Counted from the first letter of the stretch, positions 1-11,023 are shown. The stretch is DNA of 35,843 nt from Gammaproteobacteria bacterium (GCA_012103395.1 WLWV01000006.1:1-35843), one strand, 5' to 3'. Made by a program: numbers and translations. The notes: generated by a model not told the origin, from the letters alone.

Positions 1-34
1 TGGCTCAACATTCAATACTAAAGCCTGAAAAACC

Positions 35-84
35 GGCTTTGGCTTCGCTCTCTACGTTCACTCCGCCAAAGCCAATAGCGAAGC
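35..84. repeat. Inverted-repeat/hairpin cluster
   Basis: GGCTTTGGC (35-43) versus GCCAAAGCC (65-73); GCTTCGCT (42-49) versus AGCGAAGC (77-84); alternative AAAGCC (20-25) versus GGCTTT (35-40). Confidence 0.6.
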
Positions 85-92
85 TGCAATAG

Positions 93-338
93 AAAGCTAA
101 ATTACAGACCTCAGATTACACTACCAGAGATTGCGTTGATGATGTGCTGTTTAACGTTTGCCCGAATTGCGGTGGTGGGTTTGTTCCTCGACCTCATCGA
201 CCAAAGCAGAACATTAAGAACAATAGCAGTCTTTTAAAATACCCTGCCTCAACCAAAGTGGTTTATAAACCGGTGAACGCTGATGCACATCGCGCTTTTT
301 CTAAACACATCAAGAACATTCCACCCGCTCAGCGTTAA
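93..338 (+). pseudogene. Remnant of a DUF1272-type small cysteine-rich protein (C-terminal part only)
   Basis: In-frame reading ...RDCVDDVLFNVCPNCGGGFVPRPHRPKQN...YPASTKVVYKP...IKNIPPAQR resembles the DUF1272 C-terminal half (CPNCGG-F-PRP-RP...PAST). The expected N-terminal Cys-rich part is absent; a stop codon lies at 90-92 and there is no good start before the GTG at 144. Confidence 0.6.
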
Positions 339-386
339 TGGCAACGCCAATTAGGACCCTAGTGATCAATATCCTGGAAAAAAGAC

Positions 387-1016
387 ATGTTGTTTGAAAC
401 TTGGCTTACTTACGCCATTGCGGCATTTGTCATCATCATCATCCCTGGCCCAACGATTTTACTAGTGATTACTCAGTCTATGACCTATGGTATCAAAGCC
501 GCGATACCCCTAGTTCTTGGGGTGTTCTTTGGAGACCTAATTGCCATGCTGGGATCGATGTTTGGACTTGGCTTGCTGATCGCGACCTCCGCGATGTTGT
601 TCTCCATCGTAAAGTTTGTCGGCGCATTGTATTTGATTTATCTCGGCTTCTCACTTTGGCGCGCGCCAGTTGGCAAAATGGGACAATCAACAGAAGCCAT
701 TATTAACAAAGTGTCTCCCTGGCAATTAGGTAGACGGTCATTCCTAGTCACGGTACTGAACCCTAAAGGCATTATCTTTTTTCTCGCTTTTCTGCCTCAG
801 TTTGTTAATCCGGAATTAGCCATGGCTCCGCAGCTGCTTATTCTCGGCTCAACTTTTCTTGTGCTCGCAGTGGTGAACGCAGGGGCTTATGCGGTAATGG
901 CAGTAAGGATGAGTCAGTTGTTTCAAAATAGCTCCACCAATAGAAGGTTTAACCGGATTGGTGGGACAGCATTAATTGGAGCAGGGCTAATTACTGCCGC
1001 GACCCAGAGGGTTTGA
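387..1016 (+). CDS. LysE/RhtB family amino-acid exporter
   Basis: 209 aa, multi-TM; typical LysE N-terminus with IPGPTILLVITQSMTYG and the LNPKGIIFFLAFLPQFV motif. Confidence 0.9.
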   Translation: MLFETWLTYAIAAFVIIIIPGPTILLVITQSMTYGIKAAIPLVLGVFFGDLIAMLGSMFGLGLLIATSAMLFSIVKFVGALYLIYLGFSLWRAPVGKMGQSTEAIINKVSPWQLGRRSFLVTVLNPKGIIFFLAFLPQFVNPELAMAPQLLILGSTFLVLAVVNAGAYAVMAVRMSQLFQNSSTNRRFNRIGGTALIGAGLITAATQRV

Positions 1017-1306
1017 GGGAATACAGAAGTTGATCGTTACTAGCCTTCTCAATTGTTATCCCGCCTTAATTAAAACAGTGTCACTTCTGGCAACGATTCG
1101 ACCATCCCCACCATGATAACCGTTCATGGAGATCTAGCTCCGATTGCTCTCGCTTTAAAACATCGAAAAAAGGTGGTGGCGACGCGCTGGGAATTAACTC
1201 GACTAGCGCACAACGGGTTGCAAAAAAGACCGAAAACACGTGCAAAATTGGGTCTTGAGGAATACCATAGTTCTCTTTTTTCTACCCGTGAACCTTATTG
1301 TCCAAC

Positions 1307-2197
1307 ATGACAAGAATTAGCGCTACCGCTCCACTCCTTGCTGCTTTGATAACCATTGTCCTTTGGTCCTTCGCTTTTCCTGCAAGTCGGGCGCTGTTGG
1401 CTTATTTTAGTGTAGAGCAGATAGTGGTTTTACGATATGTGATTGCGAGTGTGTTTTTTCTTTTGATCTTTGCAATGGGTCGTATTCCTCTGCCCATGGT
1501 TCGGGATTTGCCTGCTATCTTTGCGCTCGGGTTTTTAGGAATAACGGTTTATCAGTTATTGTTTGTTTTTGGCATGGGGGAAGTTGCGGGGGGTGCGGCG
1601 GCGATGATTGTGGCGGTGAATCCCGTTTTTTCCAGTTTACTGGCTCGGGTGTTTTTTTCCGAGAGGCTGTCTTCCCGAGCTTGGATAGGCATTGTACTGA
1701 GTGCCCTGGGCGTAGGGGTTATTTCTTTCATTAAAGGAACCGACGGGTCAACGATTGGCTTCCTAGCGATGCTACTAGCGACATCATCCATTGCGGTTTA
1801 TTTTGTTTTCCAGAAATCATTTTTCGATCGATATAGTCCGCTTTCCATGACCGCATATACCTGCTGGGCGGGAACGATTCCTTTATTGTACTTTTTACCG
1901 GCAACCATCGATGTCTCACTGATGGCTCCTATGCCTCCGATTCTCTGGGCCGTCATCATGGGAGTCTTCTCTAGCGGTATTGGTTTCGTCCTTTGGTTTT
2001 ATGCTTTGTCTAAACTTCGCGCAGGCATTGTGACCAGCTTTTTATTTCTCCAACCCGTGCTAGTGATTGCCATGTCTTGGGTGTGGTTAAGCGAAGTGCC
2101 TGGCATCACTACGCTAATAGGAGGAGCTGTTGTTCTTGTTGGGGTATCGTTTATCGTCTCAGAGCAAATGCGCAAAGCGAAGTTGACTCCAAATTAG
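1307..2197 (+). CDS. EamA/DMT family transporter
   Basis: ~297 aa with ten predicted TM segments and the duplicated EamA pattern; ATG at 1307 preferred over TTG at 1298. Confidence 0.87.
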   Translation: MTRISATAPLLAALITIVLWSFAFPASRALLAYFSVEQIVVLRYVIASVFFLLIFAMGRIPLPMVRDLPAIFALGFLGITVYQLLFVFGMGEVAGGAAAMIVAVNPVFSSLLARVFFSERLSSRAWIGIVLSALGVGVISFIKGTDGSTIGFLAMLLATSSIAVYFVFQKSFFDRYSPLSMTAYTCWAGTIPLLYFLPATIDVSLMAPMPPILWAVIMGVFSSGIGFVLWFYALSKLRAGIVTSFLFLQPVLVIAMSWVWLSEVPGITTLIGGAVVLVGVSFIVSEQMRKAKLTPN

Positions 2198-2241
2198 CCT
2201 TCATGAAAGTCACCAATCTCACTTTCAACCTAGACTTGAAA

Positions 2242-2955
2242 CTATTCGAACTCTTTGAGTGTCCGTCCTTGCTGTAGTGCATTTAGTGAGCGGGACCGGA
2301 ATTCACGACGATACTGCGTCACCAGAATCAGGGTAGTGGTCATCAGAAATACATGGGCATTAATGAACCACCCCAAAGCCGCCATGGCAAAGAAATAGGA
2401 ACGCAGACCACGATTAAAATGCGAACCTGCCAGTCCCGACAGCCTCGCGGGTAGCTCTGCCACGGTGACACACCGTGCTTCGTCTTCAATCATACTTGGT
2501 GAAGCACCAATCAAAATGGAACAATAATTCGACAAACGAAAAGACCAAGCGAATTTGATAAAGGCATAAACAAATATCCCGATCAACAGAATTATCTTGG
2601 TGTCGTAAGCAAGTCTCGATGTATTATCGGTAAACGGAATATCCTTCAAAATCCCGACCATCGTTTCACCCGCTCCGAGGGCCGCACTGAGGCCTCCGAT
2701 AATGAGAACCGAGGTGGATGCAAAAAAAGCAAGGCCATTACCGAGGTTGCCCATAATTTGAGTATCGATCATTTTCATTTCCCTTTTTAGCATCTGAATC
2801 ATCCATTGCTTTCGATAATAATTCACCGCTGCCGTTACGCTGCGAGTCCGCAGGGCACTATAGTCCGCAACTAGGGTAAATCCAACCCAGCAAATGAAAA
2901 ACCAGGATAGCGCAAGACCATCCCATCCACTAAACTGTTCCAGTACATCAATCAT
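2242..2955 (-). CDS. DUF599 family membrane protein
   Basis: 237 aa, hydrophobic segments, RxxWM...NLGNGLAFFASTSVLIIGG...FAWSFRLSNYCSILIGA pattern typical of DUF599. Confidence 0.75.
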   Translation of the reverse strand: MIDVLEQFSGWDGLALSWFFICWVGFTLVADYSALRTRSVTAAVNYYRKQWMIQMLKREMKMIDTQIMGNLGNGLAFFASTSVLIIGGLSAALGAGETMVGILKDIPFTDNTSRLAYDTKIILLIGIFVYAFIKFAWSFRLSNYCSILIGASPSMIEDEARCVTVAELPARLSGLAGSHFNRGLRSYFFAMAALGWFINAHVFLMTTTLILVTQYRREFRSRSLNALQQGRTLKEFE

Positions 2956-3068
2956 GTTTTCACGCCCCTGACTGCATTCATAACAATTCCACTGCCACGA
3001 CTTTCATTAGGTTCATTGTTCGATTCTGTATCCTCAGTGGGATTGTTATTGCTCACTCTATCACCTAC

Positions 3069-4055
3069 TTATTTGCTCTTATTTTGCGGGCCGAGATGAG
3101 ACTCTCCTCGTAGTTTAGCCAGTTGAATCTGCTTTTCACGTTCGAGAAAACGCGCCCGGTCTTCGTCTGACACTTTGTCGTAACAGCGTGGGCAACTCAC
3201 TCCCTTTTGGTATTGCTCATGGCCCTTATCGTCTTCAGTAATCGGGAGACGACAGGCATGACATTGATCATAACTTCCACGATTCAGCTCATGATCCACA
3301 GTCACACGATCATCGAAGACGAAACACTCACCGTTCCAACAAGATTCATCCCGAGGTACTTTCTCAAGGTATTTTAGAACACCGCCCTTCAAATGATAAA
3401 CCTCATCAAAACCCTTTTGTTTTAGGTAAGCCGTGGATTTTTCGCAGCGAATACCACCCGTACAAAACATCGCCACTTTCTTGTGCTTTACCGGATCAAG
3501 ATGAGCATCAACGAAAGCAGGGAAGTCCCGGAAGCTCTCCGTGTGAGGATTAATCGCGTTATCGAACGTTCCCACTTCAATCTCATACTCATTGCGCGTA
3601 TCCACCAGCAGCACTTCTGGATCTGCAATGAGTTCGTTCCAATTTTCCGGAGCAACGTAGGTGCCAACTACGGTACGGGGGTCAATGTTTGAAACGCCCA
3701 TGGTTACGATTTCTTTTTTCAATTTGACTTTGGCACGCTTGAAAGGTGGTGTATCCGTATAGGATTCCTTGGTCGCAATATCACCTAAGGCCGGCTGGCA
3801 CTGTAACCATTGGAGCAACTGATCGATGCCGCTTCTGGTTCCCGCCACAGTGCCATTAATGCCCTCTTTTGCCAGAAGCAAAGTACCCATAATGTCGAGG
3901 CTCATCATCCGACCCCGCAGCGGTTCCTGGAGCGAAACATAGTCCTCAAGCAATGTGAATTTGTATAACGCACAGACAACGATGTTGGGTTCGCCCCTTT
4001 TCAAGACCACATTTCCCAAGGCACTATCTTGCATTTTCAACTTCCATGATCCCAA
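3069..4055 (-). CDS. trhO: tRNA uridine-5 oxyacetic acid pathway rhodanese-like hydroxylase TrhO (YceA family)
   Basis: [15 protein letters not shown]-terminus, rhodanese active site [18 protein letters not shown]-terminal Cys-rich region CHACRLPI...GVSCPRCY. Confidence 0.92.
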   Translation of the reverse strand: MGSWKLKMQDSALGNVVLKRGEPNIVVCALYKFTLLEDYVSLQEPLRGRMMSLDIMGTLLLAKEGINGTVAGTRSGIDQLLQWLQCQPALGDIATKESYTDTPPFKRAKVKLKKEIVTMGVSNIDPRTVVGTYVAPENWNELIADPEVLLVDTRNEYEIEVGTFDNAINPHTESFRDFPAFVDAHLDPVKHKKVAMFCTGGIRCEKSTAYLKQKGFDEVYHLKGGVLKYLEKVPRDESCWNGECFVFDDRVTVDHELNRGSYDQCHACRLPITEDDKGHEQYQKGVSCPRCYDKVSDEDRARFLEREKQIQLAKLRGESHLGPQNKSK

Positions 4056-4068
4056 TGTAGAAGGTTGA

Positions 4069-4731
4069 TCACTGAGTCACCCGAGATCGGACGCTAATCC
4101 GATCACCCACGGTCATCTCTATTTCGTCACCAGAACAAATCTCGCTCACCCCTGCCGGCGTTCCCGTTAGCACAACGTCTCCCGGCAACAAAGTAAAGAA
4201 CTCAACGATGTTTTGCACCAGCTTCAAAATAGGGCAAATCATCTGAACACTGTTTCCTTGTTGACGCACACTCCCGTTTATCGTCAAGCTCACAGAAATG
4301 TCACTAAGGTCGGGAAAGTGTTCAATAGGCTGGAAACGGGAAATCGGGCAGCTCCCGTCGAAAGCTTTGGCCTTTTCCCAAGGGTGGCCTTTTGATTTCA
4401 ATTCACTTTGTAGGTCCCTTAGCGTTAAGTCCAACGAAGCAGCAACACCACCAATGGCTCTAATGGTGGCTTCAGGATCTCCTTTTGTTATTTTTTCAGT
4501 GATTAACATTGCGATCTCAGCTTCATGATGCACCTGCCCTAGACCCGATGGAATGCTAAAAGGGGCTTCCATGGGCACCAAAGCGGTGGCGGGCTTGATA
4601 AAAAGCAGCGGTGTCGATGGAACTGGATTGCCCAATTCTTTGGCATGCTCCGCATAGTTACGACCGATACACACGGCTTTGCCAATTGGTAAATTTATCT
4701 CGCTTCCGTCAGACCATCGATGTTTATACAT
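4069..4731 (-). CDS. Fumarylacetoacetate hydrolase family protein (YcgM-like)
   Basis: [43 protein letters not shown] motifs. Confidence 0.9.
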   Translation of the reverse strand: MYKHRWSDGSEINLPIGKAVCIGRNYAEHAKELGNPVPSTPLLFIKPATALVPMEAPFSIPSGLGQVHHEAEIAMLITEKITKGDPEATIRAIGGVAASLDLTLRDLQSELKSKGHPWEKAKAFDGSCPISRFQPIEHFPDLSDISVSLTINGSVRQQGNSVQMICPILKLVQNIVEFFTLLPGDVVLTGTPAGVSEICSGDEIEMTVGDRISVRSRVTQ

Positions 4732-4893
4732 GACACTAATTTACTCTTTGAATTTATGGGAATGTTCCGGTGTCTCTTCTGTTCACTTTACGCACGCTCC
4801 GACACACGTCTTAGGCGATCGTGAACTATCTATAGGGATATCTTCTATAGGGCTATCTCTACGGTTATCCAAACCATTTTTCGTGTTTTCCAT

Positions 4894-5799
4894 TCAATGA
4901 TTATGGGAAAGAAAATGTGCTTGGGCGGCTTTTACTGTTTGAAAATGGATATCAACGATATCTGAGACCTCATTGGCGTAACCGCCGGCCATACTCACCG
5001 CACAAGGAAGGCTAAACCTCCGACAAAAATCAAACACAAGTTTATCCCGAGCAAGCAGGCCCAATTTGGTCATGCTTAACTTACCTAACCGATCCCCCTC
5101 ATAGGGGTCTGCGCCGGCTATATAGATAACACAATCTGCATCAAATTGAGAAGCTATTTTATTTAGCCCCTGCTCAAGCTCGGCCAAATATTGCTTATCA
5201 ACCGTGTGATCTGGTAGTCCAATATCGAGATCCGAGACCGCTTTGTTCGCTGGAAAATTGTTCTGCCCATGAATCGAAAATGTGAACACTGTAGCATCAG
5301 ATTGTAAAATGCTGGCAGTACCGTTTCCTTGATGCACATCGCAATCGATAATTAGAGGATAGTTTCTCAGCCCCCTTTGTTGGATTGTTTTTGCCGCAAT
5401 GACGCTATCGTTGAACAGACAAAACCCTTGAGGTCTATCTGCATGGGCATGGTGAGTACCGCCAGCGAGATTCACAGAAACCATATCATCCAGCGCTGAC
5501 TCCAGCGCCATAATGGTAGCTCCCGAGGATCGCCGAGAACGTTCAATCAGTTTCTCAGACCAGGGGAAGCCTAGCGCACGGCAGTCTTGTTTATCCAGCG
5601 CCCCGGAAATGGCGCGAGAAAGATAAGCGGTTTCGTGGGCTAATCCTAGCTGATCATCTGAAGCAGCTTTAGGAGGCAACAACTCTATTTCATCGAGCTC
5701 CTGCACAACCCTTTTTCGTAGCTCACTGTACTTTGACATTGGGAACCGATGATTCTCGGGCAATGGCAAGTCATAGGTGTCACAATAATATGCCTTCAC
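4894..5799 (-). CDS. Histone deacetylase/acetylpolyamine amidohydrolase-like protein
   Basis: GGTHHAH, IDCDVHQGNGTASI and AGADPYEGDRLG active-site/zinc motifs. Confidence 0.9.
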   Translation of the reverse strand: MKAYYCDTYDLPLPENHRFPMSKYSELRKRVVQELDEIELLPPKAASDDQLGLAHETAYLSRAISGALDKQDCRALGFPWSEKLIERSRRSSGATIMALESALDDMVSVNLAGGTHHAHADRPQGFCLFNDSVIAAKTIQQRGLRNYPLIIDCDVHQGNGTASILQSDATVFTFSIHGQNNFPANKAVSDLDIGLPDHTVDKQYLAELEQGLNKIASQFDADCVIYIAGADPYEGDRLGKLSMTKLGLLARDKLVFDFCRRFSLPCAVSMAGGYANEVSDIVDIHFQTVKAAQAHFLSHNH

Positions 5800-5807
5800 G
5801 ATGGATA

Positions 5808-6720
5808 CTAAATGCCTTGTTCATTTCGGGTGGTATCAGCCGCTTTTTTTTGGTGATAATGCTGTCTGTACATAATGGAAAGCCCACAACATACAATGAT
5901 AATGCCACCAATCCACGTTGTCAGTACCGGAATCTCTGACCAAAACCAATAACCCACCGCCGCAGAGAATACGAGGATCAAATACTCAAACGGGGCAATC
6001 AGACTGGCTTCAGAGAAACGAAATGATGATGCAAACAGGTACTGCTGAAAACACCCAAGTAAACCGATAGATACCAATAGCCCCCAGTCGAAGAAGCCTT
6101 GGGGAGCCACCCAGCCTTCTATCCAAATCCAGCACCCAAAAACAATGGCGCCCATACTGTTATGAATCGCATTAATGGTGCTGACTTTTTCGGTTGTGCT
6201 TAACAAACGCAACCAGATAGACACGATTGCGCTGCCCATGGACGCTCCTACCGCTGCCATGGTGCCTAGGTTAAACGATGCAGTTCCCGGTTGAACAATA
6301 ATAAAAACCCCAACGAAACCCATCAGAACTGCTGCCCAACGATAAACCCCAATCTTCTCTCCCAATACCGGAATAGAAAGCATCACGATGAAAATAGGAG
6401 AAATGTAAGACAGCAGAGTCGCTTCAGCCAATGGAATTTTACTGATGGCGTAAAAGAAAAGCCCTAAACTGACAATACCTGCTGATGTGCGCACGGCGTA
6501 ATCTCGATAGCGAGTAATTTTCAGCGTCGAGAAACCCAGCGTCATTGTGACGAGAGCAATCATGGGGATGGCGACAAACAGATACCTAAAAAACAGAACC
6601 TGACTCACCGGATAGTCTTCGACCAACCGTTTAGCCAATGCCGAGATGGCCACCATGACGATTAGATTACCGAGGAAAAGTAGTATTCCGAAATAGGGCT
6701 TATCCTCTCGATTGGATTGC
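5808..6720 (-). CDS. EamA/DMT family transporter
   Basis: ~304 aa from MQSNREDKPYF; duplicated EamA TM pattern with LSYISPIFIVMLSIPVLGEKIG; the ORF-track start at 6782 is probably too long. Confidence 0.87.
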
Positions 6721-6721
6721 A

Positions 6722-7612
6722 TCACTTCACTCCTTTTCGAGTAAAAGCGATCCCAATCACAATACACACTAGCGCAACCCAAGTTTGCACCGTGATCGCT
6801 TCAGACAGAAATAACCAGCTCCACAAGACACCAAATAGCGGGACCAAATAACCAACCTGGGCCATGAATACTGCACCATTATCGCGAATCACGGCGAAAC
6901 GTACCACAAAGGCAAATGCCGTTGCGATCACACCCAGGAAAAGAATCGATAATACCGCGCTGGCATTGAGCTCTATCGTCAATGGGTGCTCAAAGATAAG
7001 AGCCAATGGAATCAGATAACAGCTCGCGGAAGCCATTATAGCGGCGGAGGTAGATATGGCTGGTAGATGGGAAATGCGTCTCGCTAATACGGATGACGTG
7101 GCATAGCTTGCACCTGCCGCCATGACGGCGATTTGACCTTTCAGTCCACCCAAACCTGTTTGCATCAGCTCAACCACGACCAATACGAACACGCCTGAAA
7201 AACCAATCAGCACCCCCACACCCCTAGGCCAGTTGATGCGTTCATCGGTGGTTGTAAAATGCGAGATAAGCAAAGCACAAAAAGTACCCGTTGCCATCAG
7301 CAACGCCGCCTCTGCGCTTGAAGTATATTGTTGCCCCCAGCTAATCAGGAAAAAGGGAATGGCGCTGTTAAACAATCCCACTACTGTCACCCGTCTCCAG
7401 TCTGACAATGTCGCTGGAAACGAGTGGCGAATAACCACACTGACCGCTGTAAGGATAATCGCCGCCAGCGCCACTCTCACTGCTGCAATCGTAATCGGCT
7501 CAAAGGTCTCTATCGCAATGGAGATAAAGATGAATGCAGCACCCCAGATGGCTCCGACCAATACGAGGCGAAAGACATCGAATGGGCTTGCTTTACGAAG
7601 CTTCTGAGCCAT
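6722..7612 (-). CDS. EamA/DMT family transporter
   Basis: 296 aa; VGAIWGAAFIFISIAIE...and GYLVPLFGVLWSWLFLSEAIT patterns; immediately upstream of a second EamA gene. Confidence 0.88.
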   Translation of the reverse strand: MAQKLRKASPFDVFRLVLVGAIWGAAFIFISIAIETFEPITIAAVRVALAAIILTAVSVVIRHSFPATLSDWRRVTVVGLFNSAIPFFLISWGQQYTSSAEAALLMATGTFCALLISHFTTTDERINWPRGVGVLIGFSGVFVLVVVELMQTGLGGLKGQIAVMAAGASYATSSVLARRISHLPAISTSAAIMASASCYLIPLALIFEHPLTIELNASAVLSILFLGVIATAFAFVVRFAVIRDNGAVFMAQVGYLVPLFGVLWSWLFLSEAITVQTWVALVCIVIGIAFTRKGVK

Positions 7613-7786
7613 TTTCGTTTAAGTTATAGAGTAATTTGAAACTAGGAGCGAGCACAAAAGCTGCGTGGTGAATTCTGTTTATAGTGATACTTAAAAACTG
7701 GCTAGTCATATTGGAGGCTAAGCAAAGGCATTAACACCACCCTTTTGAACCCTAGACACGGAAAAGAATAAGTCTAACAAATGGAT

Positions 7787-8617
7787 CTACAACAGTGGTG
7801 CACCTTCAATCGTAATTCGGTGCATTAGGCGCCGTTCGCCGGGGTAATCATTTTGCGCCTGATGCCAAGTCGCACGATTATCCCAAAATGCAATTGAACC
7901 CTTGCGCCATTTAAAACGAGTCGTAAATTCAGGTCTAGTGGCATGCTGATATAGATGAGTCAGCAATGCCGCCGATTCTGACTCCGTCCAGCCATCAAAC
8001 TTCACGGTAAAATCCGGATTGACATATAGGGCTTTCTTACCACTTTCAGGGTGGGTAATGATCACTGGATGGTGAGCGTCCTGGGTAGCTAGGTGGCTAT
8101 TTAGGTAACGGTCTTCATTGGGGTCACAAGACGTTACTGCCGACTTACTAAAAGTATGGCGACTTGAGTGGGTGGCTGTCAATCCTGCGAGGGTCTGCTT
8201 GAGTCCATCGGATAGCGCTTCATAAGCGAGATACATACTAGCGAAAAGCGTATCACCCCCTGAAGTGGGCACCTCTTTTGCGTACAAAATGGATCCCTTA
8301 GCTGGAATCTGATCATAAGAATGGTCGGTATGCCAGCTGCCTCCAACAACCGTGCTGTGCTTGGCTTCTTTTCTCACCTGAGCAATATTAGGATAGCCGT
8401 CCACGGTTTCGAAAAAGCGATTGATGACAATGTCACCCCATCGGCTCGCGAATTCAATGTGTTGTTCGCAGGACATCTCCTGTTCGCGGAAAAACACAAC
8501 GCCATGTTCATTTTGTGCCTTTCGAGCTAAATCAAGCTCTTGATCCGTAATATGGTTAACATCCACTTCGTCGAACTCTAAGCCAAACGAGTGCTCCAAC
8601 TTTCGCATTCTCATCAC
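7787..8617 (-). CDS. TauD/TfdA family Fe(II)/2-oxoglutarate dioxygenase
   Basis: WHTDHSYDQIPAKGSILYAKEVPTSGGDTLFASMY (HxD), HPESGKKALYVNPDF and WDNRATWHQAQNDYPGERRLMHRITIEG. Confidence 0.92.
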   Translation of the reverse strand: MMRMRKLEHSFGLEFDEVDVNHITDQELDLARKAQNEHGVVFFREQEMSCEQHIEFASRWGDIVINRFFETVDGYPNIAQVRKEAKHSTVVGGSWHTDHSYDQIPAKGSILYAKEVPTSGGDTLFASMYLAYEALSDGLKQTLAGLTATHSSRHTFSKSAVTSCDPNEDRYLNSHLATQDAHHPVIITHPESGKKALYVNPDFTVKFDGWTESESAALLTHLYQHATRPEFTTRFKWRKGSIAFWDNRATWHQAQNDYPGERRLMHRITIEGAPLL

Positions 8618-8700
8618 TAAGCGTTACTTGAGTCTCATGATATGAAAATTAATACTGATTCAATGGAAAGTTCTTAGACTTAATGCCTATCGGACCTCAC

Positions 8701-9030
8701 TTAAATAAAGTATATGGCAATCCGTCCGATCAAACTAATTGTCTTGTTTAGCTGGGTCAAAATCCGTCGAGCACTGGAAAGTTCATTCAGGTTTTCTTTG
8801 AGTTCAGCAGTACGTTCCGCTATTTCTTCTGAATGTGCAGTCAACCGTTCGCCCACGGACTCAAGTCGCTGTACAGTGAGAATACCTAGTAACTGAGACA
8901 CATCTGACCGCAACAATGAATATTCATTTCTGATTCTCGGCGGCTGGCTCTCGAAAAAGTTTCTTACTTGGCTTGAGCCCAACTTACGCTGCAGCGACTG
9001 CAGATATTTAATCATCTGATTGGGTGTCAT
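8701..9030 (-). CDS. Hypothetical coiled-coil protein with hydrophobic C-terminus
   Basis: 109-aa ORF adjacent to and co-directional with the lipoprotein gene upstream; heptad-like SVGERLTAHSEEIAERTAELKENLNELSS then ISLIGRIAIYFI. Confidence 0.55.
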   Translation of the reverse strand: MTPNQMIKYLQSLQRKLGSSQVRNFFESQPPRIRNEYSLLRSDVSQLLGILTVQRLESVGERLTAHSEEIAERTAELKENLNELSSARRILTQLNKTISLIGRIAIYFI

Positions 9031-9045
9031 CGTCTTATCTCCCCC

Positions 9046-9978
9046 TTATTTGAATGCTTTAATCACTGCTTGTATAGCGTCAAGCTCTGCTTTAAACAGT
9101 TCAATTTGTTTCAGCAAGTTTTTCTCATTTTTTACCATGTCTTTTAGCAACCCACCCAGCGAACCTGCAGCGGCTCTACTGGCATGGGCTAACTCCAAGA
9201 CTGAAGATTCTGCGGTTAGCAACCGACGACGATCCTCCATCCACTGGACGGCTTTTTCTGGACTTTTCATCAATGGCGTTGAGGCCAAAAATGGACCTTC
9301 AATTAATAACTGGTTTTGACGATCAGAAAGAATATTGATGTCATGGGTGAGATCATCTGCAATGACACCGAGCAACTCTTCATGGGTGTTTAATGCCATC
9401 TGAATAATCGGCTGATCGCGTTGGATACGTTTCTTAAGTGTTGCCCGCTGTCTGGAGCCGATAGCATATTGGGTGAATGACGAAATTTTCTGCTTATTGG
9501 CCTCACTCAGCTCAAAGACGCCCGCTGTTCCCAATTTTTGGGAAAGGGCGCTAATATTTTTGGCGGTGGCCGCAAGCGCAGCGGAAGTTTGGGAAACTTC
9601 TTGGGTGCTAACGAGTTCACTTAGTTGGGTGAAATATTTTGACAGCGCAGAGACATGCTGTCGCATAGCGCTGAATGCCTGTATTCGTCGAACATCGATC
9701 TTTCGAATTTGCTCCAGCCTGTCCAGCTCCTGTTGGTTAAAGCCACTACCTCCACGATCAGCAAAATTATTCTGATCAATCAATTCAGCTGAATTTTTAT
9801 CGATTGCGGTTTCCTGAGCCACGATAAAAACATCATAGAGGCTTTTTGCGTACTGCTGGCCGGCCTCGGCAAACTCGGCATATGGATCTAGTGATCGAGT
9901 TGCACAACCAGACAGAACCAAAACGAAAATTAATACGACGAATCTCAAGTACAGGCTCACTTTACGTCCCCTCTTCAT
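9046..9978 (-). CDS. Hypothetical lipoprotein
   Basis: 310 aa; signal peptide with lipobox VLVLSGCATR; otherwise helical, no recognised family. Confidence 0.72.
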   Translation of the reverse strand: MKRGRKVSLYLRFVVLIFVLVLSGCATRSLDPYAEFAEAGQQYAKSLYDVFIVAQETAIDKNSAELIDQNNFADRGGSGFNQQELDRLEQIRKIDVRRIQAFSAMRQHVSALSKYFTQLSELVSTQEVSQTSAALAATAKNISALSQKLGTAGVFELSEANKQKISSFTQYAIGSRQRATLKKRIQRDQPIIQMALNTHEELLGVIADDLTHDINILSDRQNQLLIEGPFLASTPLMKSPEKAVQWMEDRRRLLTAESSVLELAHASRAAAGSLGGLLKDMVKNEKNLLKQIELFKAELDAIQAVIKAFK

Positions 9979-10258
9979 ATTTTATTCAATAACCTCTAGC
10001 CGGGCCATTCAGGATTGATTCTCAGATCAATTGCCGTTCAAAATGGCAGAGATGGCTTGCTATCATACCGTAAATTATGCAACAAAATTAAATTTTTTTC
10101 TTATTTGACAGGGAGATAGCGCTTCTATTGAGAATACACTTATTGAATGCGAGCTATACCTGTAATATGCTTATAAACACTATCCAGATTCTGCGAAATC
10201 TTGGATTTCCAGATGCCGGTGGTACCAACTTACCCTCTTGACACTGATACGTGGGACA

Positions 10259-11023
10259 ATGACCCTTACCTCTGAACAAATCCAATCGTTTCACCAACAG
10301 GGTTTTCTGATTGAGAGAAAACTCGCTACTCGGGACACCTGTGAAGACATGTTAAGCGTGGTCCGCTCCTCCATTAATCCACCGCTTGCTCCCGTAGAGT
10401 TCGAAACCGACGTTCAGTATCCAGGCTCGCCAGCGGAACGTGCCTCATTAGGTGGTAACACCCCGAGACGTTTATTGCATGCTTATACCCGGGACCGCGT
10501 ATTTCGAAGCTGGTCAACCTCCGAAACGATTGCAGGCCGGGTTAGACAACTACTCCAGACCGACCACATTGAGTTGTCGCAGAATCATCACAACTGCATC
10601 ATGACCAAGCACCCCGGGTTCAGCAGCTCAACATCGTGGCACCAAGATGCTCGCTACTGGCTATTTGATCGACCAGAGCTTGTGAGTGTTTGGTTGGCGC
10701 TGAACGATGAAAATAGCAAAAATGGTGGTCTGCAGCTAATCCCCGGCAGCCATCTGGAGACACTAGAAAGAGGGCGATACGATGCTGCCTTCTTCTTGCG
10801 ACAGGATTTACCGCAGAATCGGGCGCTTATTGAAAGCGCTATTTCAGCTAACCTCTCCCAGGGAGATACTCTCTTTTTCCACAGCGGTACATTCCATGCT
10901 GCGGGCAAAAACCAAACAGACAAAATAAAAACATCCCTAGTCTTTACCTATCATGCCCAAAATAATCAGCCTCTGGAAGGAACGAGGTCAGCGAACTATC
11001 CTGACATACCCTGTCAGAGCTAG
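10259..11023 (+). CDS. Phytanoyl-CoA dioxygenase (PhyH) family protein
   Basis: FHQQGFLIERKL, SWHQDARYW (HxD), NGGLQLIPGSHLETLERGR, GDTLFFHSGTFHAAGKN. Confidence 0.88.
   Translation: MTLTSEQIQSFHQQGFLIERKLATRDTCEDMLSVVRSSINPPLAPVEFETDVQYPGSPAERASLGGNTPRRLLHAYTRDRVFRSWSTSETIAGRVRQLLQTDHIELSQNHHNCIMTKHPGFSSSTSWHQDARYWLFDRPELVSVWLALNDENSKNGGLQLIPGSHLETLERGRYDAAFFLRQDLPQNRALIESAISANLSQGDTLFFHSGTFHAAGKNQTDKIKTSLVFTYHAQNNQPLEGTRSANYPDIPCQS

Noticed and set aside
1113-1310. 65-aa ORF before the EamA gene
   Set aside because: No recognisable motif and it overlaps the start of a well-supported gene.
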